From: Acinetobacter sp. WCHA55
GTDB taxonomy: Bacteria; Pseudomonadota; Gammaproteobacteria; Pseudomonadales; Moraxellaceae
Reading direction: 5' to 3'
Length of the DNA: 64,000 nt
Assembly: GCF_002165305.2 (NCBI RefSeq)
Contig: NZ_CP032286.1
Span: 2,852,001-2,916,000, forward strand
The position numbers were made by a program, and so were the translations under genes. Shown here one piece after another: positions 17,476 through 26,412 of the stretch (its first letter is position 1; each line of letters opens with the position of its first letter). The notes beneath the pieces are model-generated. The model made no database searches. It was not told the DNA's origin and saw only the letters and a program-made list of their open reading frames with translations.

Positions 17476-19257
17476 TTATTCTTGTTTAGTTCTTCTATAG
17501 AAATCAACTAAGAAATCAGAATGATTATTTTTTTGAAAGACTAAGTGTAATATGCTTTTAGGGCGTGTAACTGCCACATAAAAAAGTCTTCTTGCTTCTT
17601 TTGATGCTTTAGAGGTTTGTCTATCTCTCCAATTAGGTATTACATCATTATTAACTCCAAATAGGATAACAGCATCAAATTCACGACCTTTAGAGCTATG
17701 AAAAGTAGTGAGTGCTAATCTACCTGTTCCTTCAGTTTTTCCAGAAAATAGATCAAGAGACATGTCTTTATTGGATTCAGGTGAGGTTTTTTCTAATAAT
17801 TCTGAGCATATTTCCCATTCTTGCAAGTTATTACGACAAACTGTTTTCCAAGGTTTTACTAGTTCTTGGTTAAAGCGCAATAACCATTCATTTGCAGTTT
17901 CTGTTATAGACTTACTATTTTGAAGAAAATTAATAAGCTGAAGTCCTAATTGTTGTTCTTCATTTTGATTGTAGTGATGACCATAGACTATAATTAAAGC
18001 TTTTTTGTATAACTCCCTAAATGGTGGTTCAGCATCTTTCCATCCCCCAGTTACCCATTTTGCACAATCTTCAATAAAACGGGAAAACTTTGAACTTCTT
18101 TTGATTAAAGAATTACCATCAGTTCTATGGTATGGTAATTGATTAGCTTCCAAAGCTTCTACAAGTTTGTCTCCTAGCCAAGCGGCCCTATATAGAATTG
18201 CAATATTTTCATTTTTAAAACCCTGTGTGTTTAGTTGTGACAGTAGTGTATTTACAATGAAATACGCTTGTTCTTCTATCCCCCCATTTACAGAATTAAA
18301 TATTATTTCTCCTTCAGGGGCACCTTCAGGACTTTCATAGAGTCTATTTTCGTTAAGTGCTGCTGAAGATGCTTTGACAATTTTTGTTCCTGAACGATAA
18401 TTAAATCTTAATTGAAACGTTTGGACATCTTGTCGTTGAGTTAAACTTTGCAGTAATTCTGGATTTGCACCAGTAAATCCATAGATAGATTGATCCGCAT
18501 CTCCAACAGCAAATAACCGAACATTCCCATCAAAACAAAGTAGCTGAACTAATTCATGAAGCCCATGACCGAGATCTTGATATTCGTCTACAAATAAAAT
18601 CGGAAAACGAGCTTCTAAAGCTTTACGAATCCATGGATTTTCTTTGATCATTCTGAATGCTATAAGAGGCATATCATCAAAATCAATAAGTTCTTTTTTT
18701 CTTAGTTCCTGTTCATATTCCTCAATAAATTCAGCTAGTTCTTTATTATGACCTTTCCAGCTTTGGAGTGTCCGATCTAGTTCACGATTTCGTTTTTCTT
18801 TAGCAAATTCCCATTGTTTATGAGGGTCTCCAGAATCTTGGTATATTTTTTTATAGGCATCTTCTATCGCTATACGGCATTCTTTTGAACCCGCTACTTT
18901 AAAGTCTTGAGGGATATTACATTCTACACAACGATAATAAGGCATTATTATTTGTGTTAATGCAAAGCTATGTACTGTACCAATAAAATTTGTACCAGTA
19001 GTTTCAACACCAAGTTTTGATAATCGAGTTTCAAGTTCAATCGCACATTCATTATTATAAGTTATACATGCAATTGCTCTTGGAGCAATAACTTCTTCAT
19101 TAAGAGTACGAGCAATAGCTGTCGTGAGAGTTTTTGTTTTTCCACTACCTGGACCAGCTAAAACAACACAATGAGTCTTACAATGCACTGCCTCAAATTG
19201 CTCTTTGTTTTTTTCTAATTCTGCTAATGCTTTTTGTAAAGTGATGTAATTAAACAT
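17476..19257 (-). CDS. gajB: Gabija protein B, UvrD/PcrA-like helicase
   Basis: Superfamily 1A helicase of 593 residues, somewhat longer than the GajB proteins I recall. Motifs in order: Walker A VLAGPGSGKTKTL (33-45), CITYNNECAIELETRL, motif II FVDEYQDLGHG, motif III AVGDADQSIYGFTGANPE, motif IV LRFNYRSG, LTTFHSSKGREFDAV and motif VI FYVAVTRPKS. Its start overlaps the end of the OLD-family gene by eight bases, the standard gajA-gajB arrangement. In Gabija, GajB acts with the GajA nuclease complex against phage DNA. A lone UvrD-type helicase is excluded mainly by this gene pairing. Confidence 0.9.
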   Translation of the reverse strand: MFNYITLQKALAELEKNKEQFEAVHCKTHCVVLAGPGSGKTKTLTTAIARTLNEEVIAPRAIACITYNNECAIELETRLSKLGVETTGTNFIGTVHSFALTQIIMPYYRCVECNIPQDFKVAGSKECRIAIEDAYKKIYQDSGDPHKQWEFAKEKRNRELDRTLQSWKGHNKELAEFIEEYEQELRKKELIDFDDMPLIAFRMIKENPWIRKALEARFPILFVDEYQDLGHGLHELVQLLCFDGNVRLFAVGDADQSIYGFTGANPELLQSLTQRQDVQTFQLRFNYRSGTKIVKASSAALNENRLYESPEGAPEGEIIFNSVNGGIEEQAYFIVNTLLSQLNTQGFKNENIAILYRAAWLGDKLVEALEANQLPYHRTDGNSLIKRSSKFSRFIEDCAKWVTGGWKDAEPPFRELYKKALIIVYGHHYNQNEEQQLGLQLINFLQNSKSITETANEWLLRFNQELVKPWKTVCRNNLQEWEICSELLEKTSPESNKDMSLDLFSGKTEGTGRLALTTFHSSKGREFDAVILFGVNNDVIPNWRDRQTSKASKEARRLFYVAVTRPKSILHLVFQKNNHSDFLVDFYRRTKQE

Positions 19258-21043
19258 TTTTCACCATATACTCAATTGCGTCCTGAATATATTTAGGAAC
19301 TTGTATAAGTTCCCCTCCAGATATTTTCTTTTTTAATTTTCCGCTTAAGCGCCCTTTACCAATATCCTTTACCATAGCAAGTAACTGTGTACTATCTATT
19401 TTACTGTAATCAGTTTTCCATTCATTAATACGCTTTGTACGTGTTGATCCAAAACCTTGTTCATCTAAAATCTCTAATAATACTGAACTTAAATTAGGTG
19501 TTTGTACTATAGCAACTTCAAATGTTTCATTATTTAAAAATATCCCAACGTTACTAAATGAACTACTAAACTCTTCAAAACTAGCAGTTTCAGCCCATTT
19601 TCTATTTTTTTCAGTTAGTATGTCTAATTCGGTATTAACTTCACAAAGAGAATCCCAAATCCCAACACATCTTGCTCTTCCTAACGCTGGTTTTGTTCCA
19701 TCTAACGGATCCCAATCTGTAATCACTGTAAATGGTATACCTAATCCCTCCGCTAATTTTACGTATGGATTAAAGTTCGTTCCAGCTACATTACATACAG
19801 TAATACCGAGTCCATCTAAGTCTTGTTCTAATAACTCAGCAAAGCTAGGAACTAAAGCCTCTTCAGCATCACCTTCAACAAAAATAATGCCTTTAGCAAA
19901 CAGAATTTCAGAACGAGTTGCGATCAAATATCTTTCTATATCATCTTTTTCATCTTCATTAATTGGCAAATTAGCTAATGAAAATGCTTTTGTACTATTT
20001 TTCACGAGCCTTAAATTAATAATAGAACGTAAAGGTACAATCGATGCTAATGTTGGAGAATGGCTAGTAATAATGAGAGCCTGAGAAGAATTTTTTTCTT
20101 TAAAGATATTTTTAAAAACAGTACGTTGAAGTTGAGGATGCAAATGCGCTTCAGGTTCTTCTATGCATAATAGAGAATAATTCCTTTCATTTTTTTCTTT
20201 TCGCCATGAGAACTCCTCTAGTTTTAAAGCCATCAGCATAACATTCGCTGACCCTAAACTTGCCTCAGTAATACTACGTTTGCCGTCATCTATATACATA
20301 CCTAATGAGCGAAATAGTCGTAACGGATCGGCATTAGAAAAGCGTAGAGATGTTTTTAAATCATGTCCTTTACCTGAAAGACTTAGGATTTTTTTACCTA
20401 ATGAATCATTCAATTCCTTGATTGCTGGTTGTTCAACTATTTTCGTATTTGCGGCTTCTAAGTCAATTGATACTTTGGCTAACTCAGCTGAGCCGATTGA
20501 TCCCATAGTATTTTCTATGAGTGGTCTTAAAGGTGAATTTCTCCAAGAGCCTAATTGGTTTTCTGCATCACGTAATGCATCAAGAAAATCTAAAGAAATT
20601 CGTCTTCTCACTTGATTATGAATTGGTCTTGTTTCAACTCCTCCGCCATAAACAATGAATTCAAAGTCTTCACTACTTGTTGGTAAACCAGTAATCTCAG
20701 CTTTACATCTAAAAACGTAACTTAATCGAATAGTTTTATGATCATGAGCAAGTCTATAATCTGTTAGTAAAGCAGTTAAATAAGGATCATCTTCAAAATC
20801 GGTAAAATCTAAATGAATTTCAATTTGAGGTTTTTTTGATAGATCACATCCATCCCAAAAATCTGAAATTCTTAATTGTCTCGCTGAATCTGGAAGTGTT
20901 TGATCTATTACCAAGCGCATCGCAAATAATAAATTACTTTTACCTACACGGTTTTCACCAAGTAACACGAGATTACTACTCAATGGAATATCAATAGATT
21001 CAAAATTTCTAAAATTTTGAATAATTAAATTTTTAAGATACAT
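19250..21043 (-). CDS. gajA: Gabija protein A, OLD-family ATPase with TOPRIM nuclease
   Basis: A 597-residue protein, close to known GajA lengths. The N-terminal ABC-type ATPase begins MYLKNLIIQNFRNFESIDIP with Walker A GENRVGKSNLL (29-39), Walker B SLLCIEEPEAHLHPQ and the H-loop IITSHSPTLAS. The C-terminal TOPRIM domain starts GIIFVEGDAEEALVPSF and has TVITDWDPLDGTKPA. This is the class 2 OLD layout found with a UvrD-like helicase, i.e. Gabija. GajA nicks specific DNA sequences when nucleotide levels fall. It is the first gene of the defence block; the 300-base A+T-rich region upstream should contain its promoter. Confidence 0.92.
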   Translation of the reverse strand: MYLKNLIIQNFRNFESIDIPLSSNLVLLGENRVGKSNLLFAMRLVIDQTLPDSARQLRISDFWDGCDLSKKPQIEIHLDFTDFEDDPYLTALLTDYRLAHDHKTIRLSYVFRCKAEITGLPTSSEDFEFIVYGGGVETRPIHNQVRRRISLDFLDALRDAENQLGSWRNSPLRPLIENTMGSIGSAELAKVSIDLEAANTKIVEQPAIKELNDSLGKKILSLSGKGHDLKTSLRFSNADPLRLFRSLGMYIDDGKRSITEASLGSANVMLMALKLEEFSWRKEKNERNYSLLCIEEPEAHLHPQLQRTVFKNIFKEKNSSQALIITSHSPTLASIVPLRSIINLRLVKNSTKAFSLANLPINEDEKDDIERYLIATRSEILFAKGIIFVEGDAEEALVPSFAELLEQDLDGLGITVCNVAGTNFNPYVKLAEGLGIPFTVITDWDPLDGTKPALGRARCVGIWDSLCEVNTELDILTEKNRKWAETASFEEFSSSFSNVGIFLNNETFEVAIVQTPNLSSVLLEILDEQGFGSTRTKRINEWKTDYSKIDSTQLLAMVKDIGKGRLSGKLKKKISGGELIQVPKYIQDAIEYMVKNV

Positions 21044-21283
21044 GAATATTTTTTTTAAAGTAAATAATTATAATATTTAAATTATTTATATTTTTTTCGC
21101 AAGCCTTTTTAAATTTTAGCTATTTAATCTGACAACTTTCACCTAAATTTATAAAATGCATGATGTTAGAATTCCAGACTAATCATCTCAAGAAAGTCAA
21201 TGATATTTTCTATATATCATCCGCTTGAATAATAGACTATCTTTATCAATCTACATAAATCATTAAAGTTTATTATTTCAAAG
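21044..21283. other. A+T-rich spacer between gajA and the RDF-like gene
   Basis: No gene is seen. It is strongly A+T rich and should hold the gajA promoter. It separates the defence block from the recombination module. Confidence 0.5.
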
Positions 21284-21333
21284 CAAAAAAAATATCAGTG
21301 AGATAAAACCACAACCTCTATATCACTGATATT
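21284..21333 (-). terminator. Rho-independent terminator after the RDF-like gene
   Basis: A perfect 11-bp inverted repeat (AATATCAGTGA / TCACTGATATT) with a 21-base loop, followed on the minus strand by a run of eight T. It ends the minus-strand transcript of the gene ending at 21344. Confidence 0.8.
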
Positions 21334-21343
21334 TAATTTAATA

Positions 21344-22285
21344 TTAATTCACCGCCCTCACACTCCCCTCTAACCCTTTCTGCATATCCTGCACAAAACC
21401 CTCACATTGATTCGGCTTAAGCTTTACTTTGGTTCTCGTTGCAATTTCAGCCTGTGCTTGTTCAGCTTTTACCTCTTGATTTTCCTCATTATAAAACTCC
21501 TCCACCAAATCCAATCCCTCCTCCACATTCACCTCAAACTGTGCATTGGCGAAACCTAATCGTGCTGTTACATCTAAGGCATTTTGATTAAAGCCTGATG
21601 CTTTACTTTGTTGATCAATGTCTTGCGCCATCTGAATTGCCTGTTGCAGATTAACACCATCCCTAAGCGTTAAATCCACGTAATACACAGGTGTACGATA
21701 ACTTTGTGTGGTGGACTTGCCTCTTAAGGTCAGTTGTAACGGTAGACATGACAACAAACCATTCGATGCAGCATGGTAATAACTCAGTCGTGCTGCCAAA
21801 GTACGGATGCTGTTAAAGCCTGTGGTTCTAAAGATAAATGTACCGAGTTCATCCGATTCATCTAAGTTCACATGAAGTCTGCCGAAAGGCTTACAGTGCC
21901 CCCCTTGTGCCAATGGACATAAATCAGGTGATGGGCATGGATGTTGTTCTACCCCTTGATTGGTCAGACGTTGGCAAGTTTGACCATTGCCGACACAGAC
22001 AGGTCGCCCTGTCTGACGGTCAAATAAGGTGTATTCCGCTCTGAGATTTAAATCAGGATCATTGAAGATCATCCGTACTGGAATACTTCTGAGTTTTTGA
22101 TTAGATATTTGGGCTCGGAGTTGTTCGTCAAGCGGATGTTTAACCCATCCCTCCTTACTTTGAATTTGACTGGTAATGGTGAATTGATCATCTTTTTCAG
22201 GGAGTCGTTTACCGTTCTTTTCGACCACCTTACCAATACTGATTCGCCCTAGAATAGGCGGTGTGATGGCTAGACCTTTGATCAT
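21344..22285 (-). CDS. Recombination-directionality-factor-like protein (phage Gp3-like family)
   Basis: A 313-residue cytoplasmic protein starting MIKGLAITPPILGRISIGKV, then GKRLPEKDDQFTITSQIQ. The centre has a Cys/His cluster (QHPCPSPDLCPLAQGGHCKP) that could bind a metal ion, which fits the name 'hydrolase or metal-binding protein' often given to such genes. The overall pattern resembles the family of the serine-integrase directionality factor Gp3. The C-terminal 70 residues are acidic and helical. It is the last of three consecutive genes with YqaJ and DUF932 proteins, a module seen on plasmids and integrative elements. Family membership is from memory; the role may be in recombination, not excision. 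Confidence 0.6.
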   Translation of the reverse strand: MIKGLAITPPILGRISIGKVVEKNGKRLPEKDDQFTITSQIQSKEGWVKHPLDEQLRAQISNQKLRSIPVRMIFNDPDLNLRAEYTLFDRQTGRPVCVGNGQTCQRLTNQGVEQHPCPSPDLCPLAQGGHCKPFGRLHVNLDESDELGTFIFRTTGFNSIRTLAARLSYYHAASNGLLSCLPLQLTLRGKSTTQSYRTPVYYVDLTLRDGVNLQQAIQMAQDIDQQSKASGFNQNALDVTARLGFANAQFEVNVEEGLDLVEEFYNEENQEVKAEQAQAEIATRTKVKLKPNQCEGFVQDMQKGLEGSVRAVN

Positions 22286-22341
22286 GGTGTTTTCCTCTTC
22301 TGTTTAAATGGGTTTCTGTATCTGCTTAAAATGAAATTGCT

Positions 22342-22374
22342 ATAAAAAAATCCCATGCACTGAGGCATGGGATT
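22342..22374 (-). terminator. Hairpin terminator between the YqaJ and RDF-like genes
   Basis: A perfect 10-bp inverted repeat (AATCCCATGC / GCATGGGATT) with a six-base loop, followed on the minus strand by seven T. It stands between two genes on the same strand, so transcription is probably reduced here and the next gene partly independent. Confidence 0.75.
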
Positions 22375-22427
22375 GTTGAGTGGAGTTTGATGTTCCGCTT
22401 GTGAATTACACTTAGGCTAAAGCAGCT

Positions 22428-23483
22428 TCAATCATCCTTGCTGTAGATATTGAAACGTCGTGAACCTTGTTTAGTTTGTGGGAACTGGTTGAGGTATTCG
22501 GGGTGTGATTTGAGTAAGGCTTTACTGTCTAAACTGATCGAGTCTTTAGCCTTTTTCCATGTCACTGAACCTGTCGTAAACACGGCCCGTTCGGCATTTT
22601 GCATCTTGGCTTGTAGCTGATGCTTCAGCAGATCGAACTGCTCTTGATGCTTTTCAATTTGGCTTCGAGCTTGAAGCAGTTGTTCAAACTGTTGATTGGC
22701 TTGTTCATCCTCTGAAAGATCCGTGGTACTGAGAGGCACATGTTCAGGATAGAGGAGCTGTAAGGCTTTTGCTGCCGATTCACTGGCATCCGCTTCAGGT
22801 GGCGTATCCTTTTCCACACATTCCCAGAAGTAACGCTCTGCATTGATAATATGTTGAATCACCGATTCTGAACGTGTCACTTTAAAGATTCGGGTTTCAT
22901 GCCCACAGATTAAGACACAGATATGTGCAGCTTGCTTGCCTGTCACCGCCAATTGATGTTGTACCTGACACAACACGTATAAAGGCACCCCATCTCGCCA
23001 AAGTTTTGCGCCATATTCCCCTGCGGTTTTACATTCCAATATCTGCACATCGGCAACACCCACCACAGAATAATCTAAGTTGGCTAACATGAAATGTTTG
23101 TCTGGATCGGGATGTTGTAACACAGCATTGATCCGACGGACTTTATAGTTAGTATGCATGCTGTAGTATTCAGCCACTAAAGGTTCAAGCTGTTTACCCC
23201 AGTACAAGGGTGCATGTCCCTCGCTTTCATCTTCGATGTTTTGTTGAATCCGCCCTGTTTTAATCATCCACAGTTCGAGCATCGACATATAGGGATTGAG
23301 TCCACAGGCTGCGGCACAGTCACTACTACCGATGCCTTGCCGACGTACTTCTAACCACTCGGCTTGGCTAAGTTTTTTGGTATCCACAAAGCGTTTGGCA
23401 GTAAACAGTTTGGGACGATTGGCATGGATATTAACCATTGGATTCGGTGTTACATTCAGAGGCGTGTTTAGTGCTGTATTCAT
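22428..23483 (-). CDS. YqaJ-family viral recombinase / exonuclease
   Basis: A 351-residue protein of the lambda-exonuclease-like YqaJ family. The signature EWLEVRRQGIGSSDCAAACG followed by NPYMSMLELW is at residues 40-70, and YWGKQLEPLVAEYYSM gives the conserved E. VVGVADVQILECKTAGEYGA holds the D...E-C-K nuclease core. The C-terminal part is helical (ARSQIEKHQEQFDLLKHQLQ). Such enzymes resect double-stranded DNA ends for single-strand annealing in phages and plasmids. Hairpins bracket the gene on both sides. No annealing protein of the Beta/RecT type is seen; the neighbouring DUF932 protein may serve a related purpose. Confidence 0.85.
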   Translation of the reverse strand: MNTALNTPLNVTPNPMVNIHANRPKLFTAKRFVDTKKLSQAEWLEVRRQGIGSSDCAAACGLNPYMSMLELWMIKTGRIQQNIEDESEGHAPLYWGKQLEPLVAEYYSMHTNYKVRRINAVLQHPDPDKHFMLANLDYSVVGVADVQILECKTAGEYGAKLWRDGVPLYVLCQVQHQLAVTGKQAAHICVLICGHETRIFKVTRSESVIQHIINAERYFWECVEKDTPPEADASESAAKALQLLYPEHVPLSTTDLSEDEQANQQFEQLLQARSQIEKHQEQFDLLKHQLQAKMQNAERAVFTTGSVTWKKAKDSISLDSKALLKSHPEYLNQFPQTKQGSRRFNIYSKDD

Positions 23484-23512
23484 GATGATTTCCTATTTTG
23501 TAAATTTCGGGC

Positions 23513-23542
23513 ATAAAAAAGCCACATCCGAAGACGTGGCTA
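23513..23542 (-). terminator. UUCG-capped terminator after the DUF932 gene
   Basis: On the minus strand AGCCACGTC-TTCG-GATGTGGCT is followed by six T. It combines a stable tetraloop with a strong stem between the DUF932 gene and the YqaJ gene. Confidence 0.8.
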
Positions 23543-23593
23543 TAGGTGTATTTGAGCGTTAGGTTGGTAAGTGAGTCTGCTCGTTGATGAGGC

Positions 23594-24640
23594 TCAGGCA
23601 ATCATGCGTAAAGCTTGTTCTAGGCCACGTTGCTTTAAGCCTGCACCTGCACCGAACCAAGCAGAATCAAGTCGATGATCCTGACTCATGGCACGACGTT
23701 CGTGATCAGCAAACTCTGTGATCGAGCACAGTAAGCCATAAGCCGTGTCTTTGGCTGAACTGAGTTCTGCTCCACGCCCCTGCCCATTAAACATGCTCAT
23801 GACTTTTGACATGGCACGGCCATTCGGTTCAGTCTTGTTTTCTGCTTTGGTGGGTGAGTTGGCTTGTGTGGCGACATTACGATAAAACTCAATAATGCCT
23901 TCATCCTGTTCCATTGGGCTGAGGCTGGTATTGTTAAACACGGAATCAAAGTAGGCTGCTGCTTCTTGTTGAGTGACTTTACGTTGACTCAATTGTTTCA
24001 TTTCATACATGTGCTCTTCCCATGCACGCACTGAAATACCCAATTGCTGTTTAATCTTCTCTGCATCGAACTTGGTACTATGTGGCACTTTAACCACGCC
24101 TGCACTGCTGTTTTGTCCTTTTAGGACTATCGCCAAAGTGTTGTTACACACCACACGGATCGAGGTGAATTGTGCCGTCGTGGCAAGAGTGCCATCACAA
24201 GCGGTTGCTAAGAGAATATAACCATTGCTGACATCTTTACCCTTTAAGGTAGAGGTTTGTCCTGTACGTGCCAATGCCCAGAATTTCTTACCGCCTTTAA
24301 GTACGCCTGCGGTTTCCAGTTCAAAACCTGATTGCTCAGTTAAGTCTCGATAGAATTCTAAAATTTCACGAGGCTGAACTTCCTGAAAGCGTTGGCTGAC
24401 TACAGATAAAGGTGCATGGGTATCTGAACGATAAAGCACTCGCTGTTCTTCATAGGGCATGATGATACTTTGCCCTCGTTCATTTTGTGCCATATAACTG
24501 ACATTGGAAGATTCAATGCGCCAGTCCATGCCTGCCTGCTGTGCCCAGACTTCAATCGGTTGGTTTTGCGTGAGTGGGTTGCCTAGTCCATGCCAAGGGG
24601 TTTCGCCTACATACGCCATTTGTTCAAGTTGATGTGCCAT
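23594..24640 (-). CDS. DUF932 domain protein (phage/plasmid-like)
   Basis: About 348 residues. The N-terminus AYVGETPWHGLGNPLTQNQP and the segments SQRFQEVQPREILEFYRDLT, GVLKGGKKFWALARTG and YILLATACDGTLATTAQFTS match the DUF932 family found on phages and plasmids. The ATG at 24640 (MAHQLEQM) is chosen over an upstream start at 24706. It follows AAGGA by eight bases, and the longer form would translate through a terminator-like hairpin. The biochemical role of DUF932 is not established. It stands with YqaJ and RDF-like genes, suggesting a place in DNA recombination. Confidence 0.8.
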   Translation of the reverse strand: MAHQLEQMAYVGETPWHGLGNPLTQNQPIEVWAQQAGMDWRIESSNVSYMAQNERGQSIIMPYEEQRVLYRSDTHAPLSVVSQRFQEVQPREILEFYRDLTEQSGFELETAGVLKGGKKFWALARTGQTSTLKGKDVSNGYILLATACDGTLATTAQFTSIRVVCNNTLAIVLKGQNSSAGVVKVPHSTKFDAEKIKQQLGISVRAWEEHMYEMKQLSQRKVTQQEAAAYFDSVFNNTSLSPMEQDEGIIEFYRNVATQANSPTKAENKTEPNGRAMSKVMSMFNGQGRGAELSSAKDTAYGLLCSITEFADHERRAMSQDHRLDSAWFGAGAGLKQRGLEQALRMIA

Positions 24641-24659
24641 GAGTTTTGTCCTTATAAAC

Positions 24660-24709
24660 AAAAAGGTTGCTGGGCCCCATCCCTTAATTGGAATGAAGTC
24701 CAGCAACCT
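24660..24709 (-). promoter_or_regulatory. Terminator-like hairpin in the DUF932 leader (possible attenuator)
   Basis: A perfect 10-bp inverted repeat (AGGTTGCTGG / CCAGCAACCT) with a 26-base loop, followed on the minus strand by five T. The last stem base is 24 bases before the DUF932 start codon and 9-10 bases before its ribosome-binding site. It could end transcripts from the lipoprotein gene upstream or work as an attenuator for DUF932. Confidence 0.6.
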
Positions 24710-24890
24710 GATTCAGATTGGTCTTGTGAATGTGCTTATTAAATCCTGTGTAATAGGCTCAATGAACACATTCAGTCTATTGATTCATCTTTATGTTATA
24801 TAAGTGAAATTTCTTTCAATCCGCTCAAAAACTTCAACAACTCAACATTATAATGCGTGGTGTGTATGTGGAATAAACACAGCCTTCAGT

Positions 24891-25514
24891 TTATTGTGGT
24901 GACATCACAATTTCACGTCCATCCTTGAGTACTGCAACCACTTCTCTGACATTCCGTGGATCACAATTCAAGAAGAAGCGCATGGTTTTACCGTACAGAA
25001 TAGGATTGGCACCATCACGGTAATCCGCTTTACAGTTACCCCGATTCACCACCACTCGATCCAGTGTAATGCTGTCGGACAATGAAATTAAATGTAGATA
25101 GGCAGTTTCAACCTCATGCTTTCCACCAAAGACCTGATTCTTGATTTCAATACGATATTGCATTGAAGCATCGCCTTGGTCAGATGGCGCTTGTTGTTCA
25201 TCCTTCTCCGCTTCCTGTCTATTCAGTGTTTCCCATTCACCCCAGCCTTTGGCAATAAATTCTCTTATTTCCGTAACGGGTGTCACTTCCAAATTACTGA
25301 GATAATAGCCTGCGGTAGCTGCCGTTTCTTCACTAGGCGATTTTTCCAAGGACTCCAAGTCCTGTAATTCTTTCTCGGTCAGTTTATCTGTTTGAGCCTT
25401 TGCTTTGACTGCTTCGGTTTTCACTGCATTATTCTGCGCTTGTGCTACTTCTGGTTGCTTATCACAACCGACCGTCAACATGGCTATGGTTGCCAACATC
25501 ATGATCTTTTTCAT
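24891..25514 (-). CDS. Predicted lipoprotein, 207 residues
   Basis: It begins MKKIMMLATIAMLTVGCDKQ, a signal peptide with a lipobox ending in Cys 17, so it is probably anchored in a membrane facing the periplasm. A region rich in A, Q, K and E follows. The second half is globular: EIREFIAKGWGEWETLNRQE, and four Cys in total, two of them in NRGNCKADYRD and FFLNCDPRNV. The family is not recognised. It is the last of three lipoprotein genes in a row on the minus strand. Such small lipoproteins are common on plasmids and integrative elements. Confidence 0.72.
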   Translation of the reverse strand: MKKIMMLATIAMLTVGCDKQPEVAQAQNNAVKTEAVKAKAQTDKLTEKELQDLESLEKSPSEETAATAGYYLSNLEVTPVTEIREFIAKGWGEWETLNRQEAEKDEQQAPSDQGDASMQYRIEIKNQVFGGKHEVETAYLHLISLSDSITLDRVVVNRGNCKADYRDGANPILYGKTMRFFLNCDPRNVREVVAVLKDGREIVMSPQ

Positions 25515-25556
25515 TTTATCTCTTACCCCTATTCCCCATATGCTTAGGCATTCACA

Positions 25557-25868
25557 TCAAGGTGCTGGTCTGTCCATGCATTGTTGGTAATATTTATCTT
25601 TGAAGACTTGTTTGGTTTTTTCGAAAGTTGCTGTCCCACCTCGACTATATTCGAAGGCATCATGAATCATCGGTCTGAGTTGCTCTCTCAGCTCATCGTT
25701 ATCGCCTGCGAGCATATAAGTCGCTTCGGCAAAACCACCGTAGGTCAAGCGTGCCTGCATCACAGTTTCAGCCACATTGGCTTCTTCTTGACAGACTTTC
25801 TCTTGTTTGGAGCTACAGCCTGTAAGCAAAGCCACAGCAATGATGAAAAGTAATTTTTTGTTTTGCAT
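25557..25868 (-). CDS. Small predicted lipoprotein, 103 residues
   Basis: The signal sequence MQNKKLLFIIAVALLTGCSS has a clear lipobox (LTGC). The mature part contains KVCQEEANVAETVMQARLTY and ends with YYQQCMDRPAP, so it has two Cys that could pair. The organisation, and the Cys near the end, resemble the next small lipoprotein. It starts four bases before the preceding lipoprotein gene ends. The function is unknown. Confidence 0.72.
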   Translation of the reverse strand: MQNKKLLFIIAVALLTGCSSKQEKVCQEEANVAETVMQARLTYGGFAEATYMLAGDNDELREQLRPMIHDAFEYSRGGTATFEKTKQVFKDKYYQQCMDRPAP

Positions 25869-25872
25869 GTTC

Positions 25873-26157
25873 CTACCCTCTGCATTTGCCTACGGTATAA
25901 CCTCTGGCAAAGTCCAGACGACGTCTGTCTTCATCATTGGTGATCGGTACAGTAAAGAATGGCTTGCCGTATTGTTCACGAATGCTGTCATAGCGACAGC
26001 TACAAGTTGCTTCACTTTCCACTACGGTTTTAATGGCAGCATTTGGATACATGCATTGTTCGATATAGGCTTTACGGTCTTTGGCATCCGTAGATGAACA
26101 GGCAGATAAAATAGGTAAAAGGAATACAGCAAGCATGCTGAATGTTTGAATTTTCAT
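25873..26157 (-). CDS. Small predicted lipoprotein, 94 residues
   Basis: The ATG at 26157 (MKIQTFSMLAVFLLPILSAC) is preferred because AGAGGGG precedes it by seven bases and because it gives a proper lipoprotein signal. A longer frame begins at 26214. The mature part has AYIEQCMYPNAAIKTVVESE and TCSCRYDSIREQYGKPFF, with several Cys. It is the first gene of the three-lipoprotein run. The family is not recognised. Confidence 0.7.
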   Translation of the reverse strand: MKIQTFSMLAVFLLPILSACSSTDAKDRKAYIEQCMYPNAAIKTVVESEATCSCRYDSIREQYGKPFFTVPITNDEDRRRLDFARGYTVGKCRG

Positions 26158-26412
26158 AAAGCCCCTCTGGTATTGTTCTGTATTGAAATCAAAATTTAAG
26201 ACACAACGACGCATCCTCCCTAGTCAGGAAGATGTGCGAATATGAATAAAATGAGACGAATAAATCCCATCAACTGCTTAGTGAAAAGTCAGTTGTTTGA
26301 AATAGCATTCAGTACAGTAAGGGGATGTTTTGAATGACCATGACGGACTCCTATATGCATAAGAAGTTCTACCGAATCACTGTCAATTGATTATGGTGGC
26401 AGAACGAAAAGG

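Noticed and set aside
19620-20615. Plus-strand frames of 111-154 codons inside gajA
   Set aside because: They are antisense shadows of a gene with complete ATPase and TOPRIM motifs.
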